A stretch of 64,000 bases of DNA from an uncultured Muribaculum sp. (GCA_910587665.1 CAJUMZ010000017.1:1-64000); one strand, 5' to 3'. Shown: positions 25,286 through 34,720, counted from the first letter of the stretch. Notes: generated by a model not told the origin, from the sequence alone. Made by a program: numbers and translations.

Positions 25286-26736
25286 TTATCGGGATTTGCG
25301 GTTTTCAGCACACGATTCCACCTGATGCCTCCGTTAAACAGGTTTTTGTCCTTGTCAAAGGATATAAGCACCCTCCACGGTTTGCCGACAATATGATCCT
25401 CAGGCACGAATCCCCAATAGCGGGAGTCGGCGGAGTTGTCTCGGTTGTCGCCCATCATGAAGTAATAGTCCATCTCAAAGGTGTAGGTGTCGGCGGCCTC
25501 GCCGTCGATATATACGACCCCGCTACCGTCGATATAGGCGTCATGATGACCTTCGTAATTACGGATGCAGCGGTTATATATTGCCCAGGTCTCGGGAGTC
25601 AGTTTTATTTTCGCTCCTTTTTTCGGAATCCAGAGCTCGCCATAGTCGGCGCGTGTCCATCCGTCGGACACCCCTGCCGGAAACAGTGGCACCTGCTCGG
25701 TGGCGGGCACCTGCATGATCCGGGTGACGCGGCTGTCGGCTTTCATCCTCTCGATCATCGCGGGGGTGAGTGGGGATGCGTAGATCGTGGGAACAGTGCC
25801 GTCGGGAAGCACGGTAAATCCGTTGGCTATCACGCTCTCCACGTCATCACGGTCGACCGGCACAATATTGCGGTCGGCTACGCTTATGCCGAGGTCATCC
25901 CACTCTTTTTCGGTGAATCCTCCGTCACTTACTTGATAGAAATAATTGAACTGAACGTTTTCAGGCTGTGGCTGTGCCTCACCGTTGATGTAGATTACGC
26001 CGTCGACGATCTTTATGCGCTCTCCCGGAAGCCCGACAGCGCGTTTCACATAATTTTCACGGCGGTCTACGGGACGGTAGATCACGTCGCCAAACTGATC
26101 CTTGTTGTTGTGCACGGCAAACCGACCGAGCATCGTTACGAGAGTATAGTAGTCAGGATTGGTGACTTTTGTAGTGACTGTGTCGCCGGCGGGGAAGTTA
26201 AACACCACGATGTCGCCGCGCTCGACTTTGCCGAGCCCTTTCAGGCGCTTGTATTTCCATTGGGGGAAATCGGTGTAGCTCTTGGTGTTGATGATCGGGA
26301 ATGTGTTCTGCACCAGGGGGAAATGCACCGGTGTCATGGGCACTCTCGGGCCGTAAGCCATCTTGTTGACCCACAGGTAGTCGCCTACAAGCAGCGACTT
26401 CTCAAGCGATGACGAGGGTATCTGATAGTTCTGCCCTACGAAGGTAAATACAAAATATACGAGTACAAGCGCGTACGCTATGGCGTCGACCCAACTCATC
26501 ACGCTTCTTACGGTCTTGTTTTTGCTTTTCTTCCACCAGGTAAGTGGTATGTAGCCGGTGATGTAGATGTCAAACAGCAGCAAGAGGAATATAAGCACCC
26601 ACCAGCTCCCGAGCCATGCGACCCAGGCGATGAATATCAGTGCCACGATGGTGAAGCGTATCCACCGGGTGGTCTTGGTCTCCTTTATTCGGCGGCGGAA
26701 GTCGTCGGCAAACGACTGTTTCTGTACTGGCTGCAT
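25282..26736 (-). CDS. lepB: Signal peptidase I
   Basis: 484 residues, long as usual in Bacteroidetes because of large inserts in the periplasmic domain. N-terminal membrane helices (about 26-60 and 83-102), then the catalytic domain: Ser110 in QIPSSSLEKSLLVGDYLWVN, the Lys motif NYVKRAVGLPGERIKI, and the C-terminal box FMMGDNRDNSADSRYWGFVP. Cleaves signal peptides of Sec substrates at the outer face of the inner membrane. Overlaps dapB by one base and the WbqC-like gene by four. Confidence 0.96.
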   Translation of the reverse strand: MQPVQKQSFADDFRRRIKETKTTRWIRFTIVALIFIAWVAWLGSWWVLIFLLLLFDIYITGYIPLTWWKKSKNKTVRSVMSWVDAIAYALVLVYFVFTFVGQNYQIPSSSLEKSLLVGDYLWVNKMAYGPRVPMTPVHFPLVQNTFPIINTKSYTDFPQWKYKRLKGLGKVERGDIVVFNFPAGDTVTTKVTNPDYYTLVTMLGRFAVHNNKDQFGDVIYRPVDRRENYVKRAVGLPGERIKIVDGVIYINGEAQPQPENVQFNYFYQVSDGGFTEKEWDDLGISVADRNIVPVDRDDVESVIANGFTVLPDGTVPTIYASPLTPAMIERMKADSRVTRIMQVPATEQVPLFPAGVSDGWTRADYGELWIPKKGAKIKLTPETWAIYNRCIRNYEGHHDAYIDGSGVVYIDGEAADTYTFEMDYYFMMGDNRDNSADSRYWGFVPEDHIVGKPWRVLISFDKDKNLFNGGIRWNRVLKTANPDK

Positions 26737-27488
26737 TATTTTATTATATCAAGAAGTGAGGATTTTTGTACAAGGGTATGCATAAGTTCATCCATCGTGA
26801 GGAATCCCTTTTTGCCGGCTGTCCACTCGGCGGCGACAACGGCTCCGAGGGCAAATCCCTCACGCGATTTCGCCTTGTGCTCTATGGTCACGGAGTCGAC
26901 GTCACTCTCCCAGCTTATGATATGTGTGCCGGGCACCTCGCCTTCGCGGAGCGCGGTGACATGCAGCATGTCGGCGGGGGCGTTTTCAGCCTCGGTCCAT
27001 CCTTTTACCGCCTCATCCTTTGCCATTATGCCCTCGGCAAGGGTTATTGCCGTGCCGCTCGGATGGTCGAGCTTGTGGATATGGTGGATCTCTGTCATTG
27101 ACGGGCGATACTGCGGGAACCCTTCCATAAGGGAGGCGAGATAGCGGTTGAGCGCAAAAAATATGTTGACGCCCAGCGAGAAGTTGGAGGTCCAGAAGAA
27201 AGTGGCTTCCCCCTTGTCACACATTTCTTTCACACGCGGCATTTCGGAGACCCATCCGGTGCTTCCCGACACTACCGGCACTCCGTGGCTGAACGCCCGG
27301 AGGTAGTTGGCGTAGGCGGTGGCGGGGGTGGTAAACTCTATTGCGACATCCGACGCGGAAAACTCAGGCGACTCAAAATCATCCTGATTGTCCTTGTCGA
27401 TACGTACGGTTATTTCGTGTCCTCTTGCAATGGCTATCTTTTCAATGGCTTTTCCCATTTTGCCATAGCCGATAAGCGCTATCTTCAT
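26736..27488 (-). CDS. dapB: 4-hydroxy-tetrahydrodipicolinate reductase
   Basis: 250 residues from MKIALIGYGKMGKAIEKIA, the start with the Rossmann nucleotide-binding motif; the 14-residue longer form has no support. Reduces hydroxy-tetrahydrodipicolinate with NAD(P)H in lysine/meso-diaminopimelate synthesis. Seen: VVSGSTGWVSEM, the substrate-binding EIHHIHKLDHPSGTAITLAE, and a C-terminal GFALGAVVAAEWTAGKKGF. It supplies DAP, the residue that the murE product in this window adds to cell wall. First gene of dapB-lepB-wbqC-like. Confidence 0.96.
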   Translation of the reverse strand: MKIALIGYGKMGKAIEKIAIARGHEITVRIDKDNQDDFESPEFSASDVAIEFTTPATAYANYLRAFSHGVPVVSGSTGWVSEMPRVKEMCDKGEATFFWTSNFSLGVNIFFALNRYLASLMEGFPQYRPSMTEIHHIHKLDHPSGTAITLAEGIMAKDEAVKGWTEAENAPADMLHVTALREGEVPGTHIISWESDVDSVTIEHKAKSREGFALGAVVAAEWTAGKKGFLTMDELMHTLVQKSSLLDIIK

Positions 27489-27507
27489 AAATATAATTAT
27501 TTGTATG

Positions 27508-27515
27508 CAAAAATA
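27508..27515 (-). promoter_or_regulatory. -7 box for the dapB operon
   Basis: Minus strand TATTTTTG, exact TAnnTTTG match, about 20 nt before the dapB ATG. The upstream TTG is too close (12 nt), so the -33 element is uncertain. Confidence 0.5.
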
Positions 27516-27674
27516 AGCATTTAATGCCAAGTGATAAAATATATAGTATAAAAACGCCTTTTTTGTCTAAGATGGCGGCATTTATGAATTATATTGAAAA
27601 TTTCTTCAAAAAACATAAACATTTTTTTGCATGGATTGTTTTAAGTCGTAAACGGATTTATTTTTAAAGGATTT

Positions 27675-28205
27675 ATGAAAAAGATGTATTTAGCGGTAGC
27701 ATTAGTTGCTACGATGGTGTTTGCCTCTTGTTCATCTACACAGAAGGCTAAGGATGAAGGCGCTGACTTGAAAGCGAAAATTGAAAATTGTTCCAACCCC
27801 GATAGTCTTAAGGTGTATGTAGAGCAGGCTAAGGCTTATGCCGACAAGCTTGTAAGCGAAGGTAAGGACAAGGAAGCAGAGGCATATCTTCAGGAGGTTG
27901 CTCCTGTTGTCGCCGCAAAGGATCCTTCCGCTACATCAGTGTTAGACAAGATTAAGGCTGAGGCTGACTCCGTGGTAGGTGATGCCTCCGATGCCGTTAA
28001 GGCTGCAGGTGACTCTGTCGCTTCTGCCGCAAATGCTGTAGGTGACGCTGTTTCCGATAAGGTCGATGCCGCTAAGGATGCCGCATCACAGGCTGCCGAC
28101 GATGCAAAGGCAAAGGCTGCAAAAGCTGCAGATGATGCAAAGACCAAGGCTGCCGATGCCGCACAGCAGGCTGCCGACAAGGTCAAAAACGCTCTTGGAA
28201 AATAA
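27675..28205 (+). CDS. Ala/Lys-rich helical lipoprotein
   Basis: 176 residues. Lipobox VFASC with lipidated Cys19. A helical N-terminal half (LKVYVEQAKAYADKLVSEGK) is followed from about residue 95 by repeats of the type DAAxxAADxAKxKAAKAADD, made of Ala, Lys and Asp, forming a long amphipathic helix similar in style to LEA or YtxH-like proteins. Probably a periplasmic or outer-membrane-anchored spacer. Single gene with a strong terminator. Function unknown. Confidence 0.75.
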   Translation: MKKMYLAVALVATMVFASCSSTQKAKDEGADLKAKIENCSNPDSLKVYVEQAKAYADKLVSEGKDKEAEAYLQEVAPVVAAKDPSATSVLDKIKAEADSVVGDASDAVKAAGDSVASAANAVGDAVSDKVDAAKDAASQAADDAKAKAAKAADDAKTKAADAAQQAADKVKNALGK

Positions 28206-28241
28206 TAAAACCATTATAGCAATAAAAACCTCTATTATAGT

Positions 28242-28276
28242 AAGGAGCTGTATCAAACTTTGATACGGCTCCTTTC
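28242..28276 (+). terminator. Terminator of the Ala-rich lipoprotein gene
   Basis: AAGGAGCTGTATCAAA pairs with TTTGATACGGCTCCTT (one G-U) around a very small loop, ending in CCTTTCTT. Sixteen-base-pair arms. Confidence 0.8.
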
Positions 28277-28316
28277 TTATGTATATATGTTATATCTGTA
28301 TAGTCCCGGCATTATC

Positions 28317-28513
28317 GTGTCCATAGGACACTTCCCTGGGTAGCCGGCGGCAGAGCGTAGCGATACCGCCGGTTGCTATAAGTTAAAGCTATGTGTATCT
28401 GAAAGATACTTCATGACGATTCTTTCAGAATCTAAATTTCAAGGAATTTCTCTATCCCGGCGGTATCGCTACGCTCTGCCGCCGGCTATTTATAGAGCAA
28501 TCCTACGGATTGC
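28317..28513. repeat. Symmetric 197-bp palindromic repeat made of nested hairpins
   Basis: Two inverted copies of a unit of about 95 bp meet at TCATGA. Each copy has, from outside in: a short hairpin (GTGTCC-ATA-GGACAC at 28317-28331; GCAATCC-TAC-GGATTGC at 28497-28513), an identical 32-bp arm (28341-28372 and 28457-28488) that is itself a CCGGCGG...CCGCCGG hairpin, and an inner hairpin (GTATCT-GAA-AGATAC at 28395-28409; GATTCT-TTC-AGAATC at 28418-28432). Three-base loops and conserved order suggest a REP/BIME-like or non-autonomous mobile repeat. Further small hairpins follow up to 28568, reaching the end of ftsZ. Confidence 0.75.
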
Positions 28514-28557
28514 AGGTCTTTACGAGATAAAGAATTTCGGTATCCTTAATCCACGGA

Positions 28558-29901
28558 TTATCCGAAATGGATCGTGTTGCCTGATGAGGGTGAGGGAGTG
28601 TGATGCTGTTCGCCTTGTGCGGGTCGTGCAGTGGCGTTGCTTTTTCCGATCTCCTTGATTTCGTCGGAGGTCTTTTTATCGCGGTTTAGCGTCGGGCTTT
28701 TTTCAAGTGCGTCGATAAACGCGTCGTCATCCATCTGCGACGGCTCGATGACGATGTAGCGTGCTTTCGCCTGGTCGCCCTGCATACGGATTACCGCACC
28801 TTCGCCATATTCGGTGATTATTTTTTTCTGGATATCCTCATTGCTGGGGTTGCTGTGCGCCCTGTTGCCGAACACTACCGTCTCATTTTTCTTTCCGGCT
28901 CGGAGAGTGTCGACCGACAGCTCGAATCCGGCGGCAAGAATCGTGATTTTTATGCGGTCGCCGAGGCTGCGGTCATATGCCGTACCCCAGATGACATCGA
29001 CGTTGGAGTCTATACCGCCGATAAAGGTGGTGAGTTCGTCGGTCTCTCCCGCCTTAAGCGGTGTCTCCGCGTCGGGATTGAAGTACAGGTTGAAAAGCAG
29101 CTTCTTTGACGTGAGTATGTTGCGGTTTTTGAGCAGCGGTGAGTTGAGGGCGTCGTCGATAGCCTTGGTGATGCGGTGTTCGCCTTCGCCATAGCCGGTG
29201 GATATGATTGCCGCCCCGCCGTTGCGCAGGGTAGTGTCGACGTCGTTGAAGTCCAGGTTGATCTTGCCCTCGCTTGTTATAAGCTCCGATATAGAGCGGG
29301 CCGCCGTAGTAAGGGTGTCGTCGGCCTTGTCAAACGCGTTGACAAAATTCAGGTCGGGGTATATCACGTTGAGGCGCTCGTTGTTGATAATAAGGAGCGC
29401 ATCGACATACTTGCTCATCTCATCGGCCCCGGCAAGGGCCTTGTCAATCTTTCTTACACCCTCGAATAGAAACGGTATTGTGACAATACCTATCGTAAGA
29501 AGCCCTTTCTCGCGTGCGAGACGCGCCACGACGGGTGCGGCGCCCGTTCCGGTGCCACCGCCCATACCAGCTGTGATAAACACCATCTTGGTGTTATCCT
29601 CAAAGAGTTCAAGTATCTTGTCGGCCGCCTCTTCCGCCGCTTCTCTCGCAATTTCCGGCTTGTTGCCTGCTCCGAGACCGTTGCCAATCTGAACCCGTGT
29701 CGGCACAGGAGAGTGTTCAAGTGCTTGACGGTCAGTGTTGAGAATCACAAACGACACGTCATTTATGTCCTGCTCATACATATGGCTTACGGCATTGTTG
29801 CCACCGCCGCCTACGCCTATCACCTTTATGATGGGCTGGCGTGCGTTGCCGTCGGTAAATCCTGCTTCCGACATGGGAGGTATATTGTCTTGATCGGTCA
29901 T
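28558..29901 (-). CDS. ftsZ: Cell division protein FtsZ
   Basis: 447 residues. Tubulin-like GTPase that forms the division ring. Seen: IKVIGVGGGGNNAVSHMYEQ, the tubulin signature GMGGGTGTGAAPVVARLARE, and the T7 loop region KINLDFNDVDTTLRNGGAAI. The C-terminal linker is long and polar; a short hydrophobic segment before the end (PTLNRDKKTSDEIKEIGKS) is where FtsA-binding residues would be expected, followed by a tail ending IHFG. Last gene of the dcw run, 42 nt after ftsA. Confidence 0.98.
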   Translation of the reverse strand: MTDQDNIPPMSEAGFTDGNARQPIIKVIGVGGGGNNAVSHMYEQDINDVSFVILNTDRQALEHSPVPTRVQIGNGLGAGNKPEIAREAAEEAADKILELFEDNTKMVFITAGMGGGTGTGAAPVVARLAREKGLLTIGIVTIPFLFEGVRKIDKALAGADEMSKYVDALLIINNERLNVIYPDLNFVNAFDKADDTLTTAARSISELITSEGKINLDFNDVDTTLRNGGAAIISTGYGEGEHRITKAIDDALNSPLLKNRNILTSKKLLFNLYFNPDAETPLKAGETDELTTFIGGIDSNVDVIWGTAYDRSLGDRIKITILAAGFELSVDTLRAGKKNETVVFGNRAHSNPSNEDIQKKIITEYGEGAVIRMQGDQAKARYIVIEPSQMDDDAFIDALEKSPTLNRDKKTSDEIKEIGKSNATARPAQGEQHHTPSPSSGNTIHFG

Positions 29902-29943
29902 TGTATTCGTTGTTTAAATTTGCGTGGTAATGTGTCTATGTTA

Positions 29944-31299
29944 TTAATCCTCATCAGGCTCGCGGTCATCAAGGAGGGAGTCCCAGCCTTTGACGATTCT
30001 GCCGAATATGTCCTTTATGCGTGAAGGGCTTTTCGGTCGCGTCTCCTCGTCGTTGTCTTTCGGCTTTTTGCCACCCTTGATCGGCTTTATGCCGGGACCG
30101 TCATCCTCTCCGTCAACAAACGGATCGGGCGTTGGGTTTACTACAACCGGTTTTTCCGTGCATTCTGCCGGGTTATGGGTAGCCGCGGCGTTGAGCAGCG
30201 AGATTATATCTATCATGTTGGGATTTTGCAGGCGGGTGTCGGAGATGCGTATGGTCGCGGGGAGTGCCCCGAGGCGCACCTTCACCTTGCTTTGGTCGGC
30301 AAGCAGGTCGGTAAAACCTTTCAACTTCGATCCTGTGCCTACTACCACAATGCCTCCCGCCAGGTCGTTGGGAAGCGAGTAGCCGGCATATTTTACCTGC
30401 TCTATAATGTTGACAGCTATCTCACCGGCGCGTGTCCGGATGCCGCTGTTCACCTTGGTAGCGTCGCCGTCAAAGTCGCTCTTGCGGAAGTTGGGCTCTT
30501 CATTCATTGCGTCGCCGAGCGCGCGCTTTAGCTCTTCGGCGCGTTCTTCGGTGATATTATTGAGTATCATAACGTCACGGGTGATGTTGCGCGAGCCGAG
30601 TGGGATGGTGGTGAGGTATCTCAGCGACCCGCCGCGGTATATTGACACAGTGGTTGTCTCCGCGCCGAAGTCGACGAGCATGCAGCCGAGCTTTTTCTCG
30701 TCGGAAGTCAACACCAGGTCGGCTATGGAAATCTGCCTTACAAACCTGTCTTTTATGGCGAGTTGCTGACGCTCGGTCACCGCTATATCGAGGTTGCGCA
30801 GTATCTTGGGGCGGCATGTGATGAGGTTGATGTCGGCTTTGATACTCTTGCCGAGGGTGCCCACGGGATTGGGACATTCCAGATTGTCGACAATGAAATC
30901 TTTAGGCAGCACGTCGACAACCGTGCGTTCGCTCAGTCCGTTGGCCTTCGCTTCTTCTTTCATCTGGTCGATGATATGGGCGGTGATGTCGGTCACCTCG
31001 TCAAATTGTCGTATCACTTCCCTTGACGTGCTTGCCGTGGAGCGGCCTCCTATGCCGACATACACGCTCTTGATCTTGCGCGGGCTTATCGACGGATAGT
31101 TCTCAAGGCGAAGGATGAGCCGCTTGATGCGGTTGCTTACCTCGTCAACATTCTGCACGATTCCGTAACGTACCACATCGACGGCATGCTCCTCCTCCAC
31201 AGCGAGCAGTGAGAGGCAGCCGGTGTCATCGACCGTACCGACAGCGGCTCTTATGTGTGAGCTACCGATTTCAAGGGCTGCGATATATTTTTCTTCCAT
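29944..31299 (-). CDS. ftsA: Cell division protein FtsA
   Basis: 451 residues. Actin-like ATPase linking FtsZ filaments to the membrane. Seen: KYIAALEIGSSHIRAAVGTV (phosphate 1), MLVDFGAETTTVSIYRGGSL (phosphate 2), GGIVVVGTGSKLKGFTDLLA (adenosine motif) and the SHS2-type 1C insert with VVDVLPKDFIVDNLEC. An extended charged region of about 60 residues lies before the C-terminal helix RIKDIFGRIVKGWDSLLDD, the likely amphipathic membrane anchor. Confidence 0.97.
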   Translation of the reverse strand: MEEKYIAALEIGSSHIRAAVGTVDDTGCLSLLAVEEEHAVDVVRYGIVQNVDEVSNRIKRLILRLENYPSISPRKIKSVYVGIGGRSTASTSREVIRQFDEVTDITAHIIDQMKEEAKANGLSERTVVDVLPKDFIVDNLECPNPVGTLGKSIKADINLITCRPKILRNLDIAVTERQQLAIKDRFVRQISIADLVLTSDEKKLGCMLVDFGAETTTVSIYRGGSLRYLTTIPLGSRNITRDVMILNNITEERAEELKRALGDAMNEEPNFRKSDFDGDATKVNSGIRTRAGEIAVNIIEQVKYAGYSLPNDLAGGIVVVGTGSKLKGFTDLLADQSKVKVRLGALPATIRISDTRLQNPNMIDIISLLNAAATHNPAECTEKPVVVNPTPDPFVDGEDDGPGIKPIKGGKKPKDNDEETRPKSPSRIKDIFGRIVKGWDSLLDDREPDED

Positions 31300-31320
31300 G
31301 ATAGATGAAATAGATTGTTT

Positions 31321-32205
31321 TTAATTCTGTTTGTTTTCGTTTACTGCCGGCTTGGGCACTCCTATCGCCGACCGGTTGACCTGCCCGGCAGAGTCGCCGG
31401 AGAGCATTGTGCCTACGTCGGGTGCCTCCTGCTCAGCCTCGTAGTCGACCGGGTCGATCGCCCGGTGGAGGCGTTTCGCACGGCGTGTCGCGACAAGCTG
31501 TCCGCTCCACTTGACCGACAGGGTGTCGTAATAGTCCCACCCTTTTACCGGAAGCACTTCGCGGTAGGCGCGTGTCAGGCGGTAGAACTTGTTGTCAAGG
31601 TTTCCCATGTCGCCGATGTTGATCACATGTCCGTGGATCAGCGGCACGAGTATGATGTTGCGCGGGCTTTCCGCCTTTATGTAGGTCACGAGCGAGTTCC
31701 ATGCCGAGTCATTGCTGAGGTAATTGACAAGCGGGAGCAGGTCATGGGGCTTGAACACGGAGTCGAAGCGCCCGGTGATCACAGGAACGTCGGAGTGATA
31801 GCGTGCGGTAGCTGAGATCCGTTTTCCGGTCTTGTTGATGTAGTAAGACTTGTCGCCTTCAAATACCCTTGCCACCGGTTGCAGCGGATTGACCATGATA
31901 CGCACTTTCCCTGCGGTAGTGACCACGCAGTTGACATCCTCAATCTTGTCGATGCCCGACAAGATCCGTTCGATACTGTCGATGTTGATGTCGGAGAGCC
32001 GTGTCGAGTCGGCATATCCGGATAGGTCGCCTATTTCCCTGGCGATCTCCCTGCCTGTCACGAAGCGCGACCGCAGGGAATCGTTGACCACGATCTCCAC
32101 TCCGGAACACACCGCCGTTGACGCTTGCATGCGCGACCATGCCACCGCCATGACAATATAGGCGATGAGCACAATTGATACTATGCAGCGCAATACAGTA
32201 TTCAT
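31321..32205 (-). CDS. ftsQ: FtsQ-like cell division protein
   Basis: 294 residues. One N-terminal transmembrane helix (about 4-24, VLRCIVSIVLIAYIVMAVAW), then a periplasmic part with a POTRA-like segment (GVEIVVNDSLRSRFVTGREI, DSIERILSGIDKIEDVNCVV) and a beta domain (VRIMVNPLQPVARVFEGDKS, YYINKTGKRI). Sequence is poorly conserved as is normal for FtsQ; identity rests on topology and on its position between murC and ftsA. Overlaps murC by one base. Confidence 0.9.
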   Translation of the reverse strand: MNTVLRCIVSIVLIAYIVMAVAWSRMQASTAVCSGVEIVVNDSLRSRFVTGREIAREIGDLSGYADSTRLSDINIDSIERILSGIDKIEDVNCVVTTAGKVRIMVNPLQPVARVFEGDKSYYINKTGKRISATARYHSDVPVITGRFDSVFKPHDLLPLVNYLSNDSAWNSLVTYIKAESPRNIILVPLIHGHVINIGDMGNLDNKFYRLTRAYREVLPVKGWDYYDTLSVKWSGQLVATRRAKRLHRAIDPVDYEAEQEAPDVGTMLSGDSAGQVNRSAIGVPKPAVNENKQN

Positions 32206-33581
32206 CAGTTGTTTTCTACGTTTTTGACTATTTCAGGAAGGTAATTGCATATGTCACCGGCACCTGCGGTCAATAAGATTTCAAAGTTACGATTTTTTAT
32301 CGTCTCTGTCAAGTTATCTTTGGTAATCATTGTCTTGACAGGGGCGGTGACTCTGTCAAATATGATTTTTGAACTTACACCGGGTATCGGCTGTTCACGC
32401 GCAGGGTATATGTCAAGCAATATCACTTCGTCGGCGAGCGACAAGGCTTCGGCAAATTCGGGCGCGAAGTCGCGTGTACGCGAGTAGAGGTGGGGCTGGA
32501 AGGCTACGGTGAGTTTCCTTCCCGGGTAAAGTGCCTTTACGGAGCTTATCGACGCTTTAAGCTCATCGGGATGATGGGCGTAGTCATCTATGATCGCCCT
32601 TACCGGGTCGGTCTCTTTAAGCCAGAACTCGAAGCGGCGTTTCGGGCCCTTGAAAGTGGCGATTGCCTCCTTGGCGGCTTCGGGCAGTAGGTCGCCCGTG
32701 AGATGGCAGGCGGCAAGCGCGGCTACGGCATTCTCAATGTTTATCTCCACCGGAACGCCGAGGCTTATGTCGCTTATTTTAACGTCAGGAGCGATGAAAT
32801 CGAAAATTATCTCACCGTCGGCATGGCGTATGTTTTCGGCGTGGAAATCGCCCTTGTCGCGTGAATAGGTGTAGACTTTCACCTCTTTACCGGGACGGGG
32901 GACAAGTTTCAACCCCTCATGTATCACTAATGAGCCTCCGGGGCGTATCAGCTCGGTGAAGTGTGCGAAGCTTTCGAGATAAGCCTCCTCGGTTCCGTAT
33001 ATGTCAAGGTGATCGGGGTCGGTTGCGGTGATCACCGCGATATAGGGCGAAAGATGATGGAACGACCGGTCATATTCGTCGGCTTCGATTACCGAGTAGG
33101 GCGATGTGTCACTCAGCAGGAGGTTGCTGTCATAGTTACGCAGGATTCCTCCAAGAAACGCGTTACAGCCTACCGGACATGTGTGGAGTACATGCGCCGC
33201 CATCGACGACGTGGTGGTCTTGCCGTGAGTGCCGGCAAAGCATATCCCCTTGCTGTCGCGTGTGATGCGCCCGAGCACTTCGGCGCGTTTCACCACTTCA
33301 TAGCCGTGGTCGCGGAAATAGCGGAGCTGCGGATGGCTGTCTGGAAGAGCGGGGGTATACACTACAAGCACCTCGTCGGGCGCATCGCGGAATCCTGCCG
33401 GAATCGCCTCCACTGTATCATCGAAAGTTATATCGACACCCTCTTTTATGAGCGCGCGTGTAAGATCGGTGGGTGTGCGGTCATATCCTGCCACCTCGCA
33501 GCCGCGCGACAGATAGTATCGTTCAAGGGCTGCCATGCCGATGCCGCCGGCACCCGCGAAGTAAATCTTCTTTTTATCCAT
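32205..33581 (-). CDS. murC: UDP-N-acetylmuramate--L-alanine ligase
   Basis: 458 residues. Adds L-Ala to UDP-MurNAc. Seen: the N-terminal KKIYFAGAGGIGMAALERYY (UDP-binding), the ATP loop FAGTHGKTTTSSMAAHV, the YSVIEADEYDRSFHHLSP acidic motif and DDYAHHPDELKASI in the C-terminal domain. Overlaps murG and ftsQ by one base each, so the three are translationally coupled. Confidence 0.97.
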   Translation of the reverse strand: MDKKKIYFAGAGGIGMAALERYYLSRGCEVAGYDRTPTDLTRALIKEGVDITFDDTVEAIPAGFRDAPDEVLVVYTPALPDSHPQLRYFRDHGYEVVKRAEVLGRITRDSKGICFAGTHGKTTTSSMAAHVLHTCPVGCNAFLGGILRNYDSNLLLSDTSPYSVIEADEYDRSFHHLSPYIAVITATDPDHLDIYGTEEAYLESFAHFTELIRPGGSLVIHEGLKLVPRPGKEVKVYTYSRDKGDFHAENIRHADGEIIFDFIAPDVKISDISLGVPVEINIENAVAALAACHLTGDLLPEAAKEAIATFKGPKRRFEFWLKETDPVRAIIDDYAHHPDELKASISSVKALYPGRKLTVAFQPHLYSRTRDFAPEFAEALSLADEVILLDIYPAREQPIPGVSSKIIFDRVTAPVKTMITKDNLTETIKNRNFEILLTAGAGDICNYLPEIVKNVENN

Positions 33582-34699
33582 TATCCTTTGTCGGAGAGTA
33601 TTTTGTAGATAGTATTCACAATTTTTTCATCGGCGTCGCGAAGAGCCATTTTCCGGATGTTTTCGGCAAGCAATCCGCAACGTTCCTTGTCGTTGAGAAG
33701 CGCGACCACTTCGTTGCCGAGCCTGTCGGGGGCATCGGCGTCAAGTATCATCACGGCGGCATTGCACTGCACGAGAGCCTCGGCGTTTTTGCGCTGGTGA
33801 TCCTCGGCGACATTGGGCGACGGGATGAGTATGGTGGGCATGCCGAGCAGCTGAAGCTCGGAAATGGTGCCTGCGCCTGCACGCGACACCACTATGTCGG
33901 CGGCCTTGTAGGCAAGATCCATGCGAGAGATAAATGGGGTGGCCTTGACCACGTTATTGTATTTGTCGGCAATCTTGCGACACTCGTCGGCATAAAGTTT
34001 ACCGGTCTGCCACAGCACGTATCCCCCGGCATTTTCTATCTTGTTGAATGCCTTGGCTATGCTGTTGTTGATAGTGCGCGCCCCGAGGCTTCCCCCGATC
34101 ACGAGTACAAGTTTGCGATGGGCCGGTACTCCGAGCTGATTTCTCGCCTCTTCCTTGGTTACGTCGGGGTTGATAATATTGTCGCGCACCGGGTTGCCGG
34201 TAAGGATGATTTTGTCCTCCGGAAAGAAGCGTTGCATGTCGGGATATGCTACGCAGATCGCTTTCGCTTCCTTGGCAAGTAGCTTGTTGGTGACGCCGGC
34301 ATAGGAATTCTGCTCCTGAAGCAGGGTGGGTATGCCATGTTTCTGCGCCTCTTTCAGCATCGGACCGCTTGCATAGCCTCCCACGCCTATGGCTATGTCG
34401 GGATGAAAATCCTTGAGCACCTTGCGGGCGCGGCTCATGCTTTTCATCAGTTTGAAAATCACCTTTATGTTGCTGAGCAACTTCTTGCGGTTGAATCCGC
34501 TTACCGGTAGTCCGATGATCTCATATCCGGCCGCCGGCACACGCTCCATTTCCATCCTTCCTTCCGCACCGACAAACAGTATTTCTGTCTTCGGGTCACG
34601 TCGGCGAAGAGCGTTGGCTATGGAGAGGGCGGGAAATATATGTCCTCCCGTGCCGCCTCCGCTTATAAGTATTTTATAGTGTTTCTGTTCCATAATCAT
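33581..34699 (-). CDS. murG: MurG lipid II synthase (GlcNAc transferase)
   Basis: 372 residues, start at the first or third codon (MIMEQKHYKILIS). Transfers GlcNAc from UDP-GlcNAc to lipid I on the cytoplasmic membrane face. Seen: ILISGGGTGGHIFPALSIAN, GVGGYASGPMLKEAQKHGIP, TLLQEQNSYAGVTNKLLAKE, VIGGSLGARTIN and SRAGAGTISELQLLGMPTIL. Located 21 nt downstream of ftsW. Confidence 0.98.
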   Translation of the reverse strand: MIMEQKHYKILISGGGTGGHIFPALSIANALRRRDPKTEILFVGAEGRMEMERVPAAGYEIIGLPVSGFNRKKLLSNIKVIFKLMKSMSRARKVLKDFHPDIAIGVGGYASGPMLKEAQKHGIPTLLQEQNSYAGVTNKLLAKEAKAICVAYPDMQRFFPEDKIILTGNPVRDNIINPDVTKEEARNQLGVPAHRKLVLVIGGSLGARTINNSIAKAFNKIENAGGYVLWQTGKLYADECRKIADKYNNVVKATPFISRMDLAYKAADIVVSRAGAGTISELQLLGMPTILIPSPNVAEDHQRKNAEALVQCNAAVMILDADAPDRLGNEVVALLNDKERCGLLAENIRKMALRDADEKIVNTIYKILSDKG

Positions 34700-34720
34700 C
34701 TTTTGTTATTAAACACCCTC

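Noticed and set aside
25171..26412. 413-residue plus-strand frame opposite lepB
   Set aside because: It mirrors lepB exactly in extent and has no family motif; long antisense frames arise from the codon use of this genome. The same holds for frames opposite mraY (37622-38737), ftsI (41279-42277), murE and infB (62513-63391).
27658..27665. TATTTTTA with TTG 20 nt upstream as promoter of the Ala-rich lipoprotein gene
   Set aside because: It would leave a leader of only a few bases before the ATG, so it is unlikely to be the true promoter.
28413..28658. 81-residue plus-strand frame across the palindrome and the ftsZ end
   Set aside because: It runs through hairpins and the opposite strand of ftsZ and has no coding signature.
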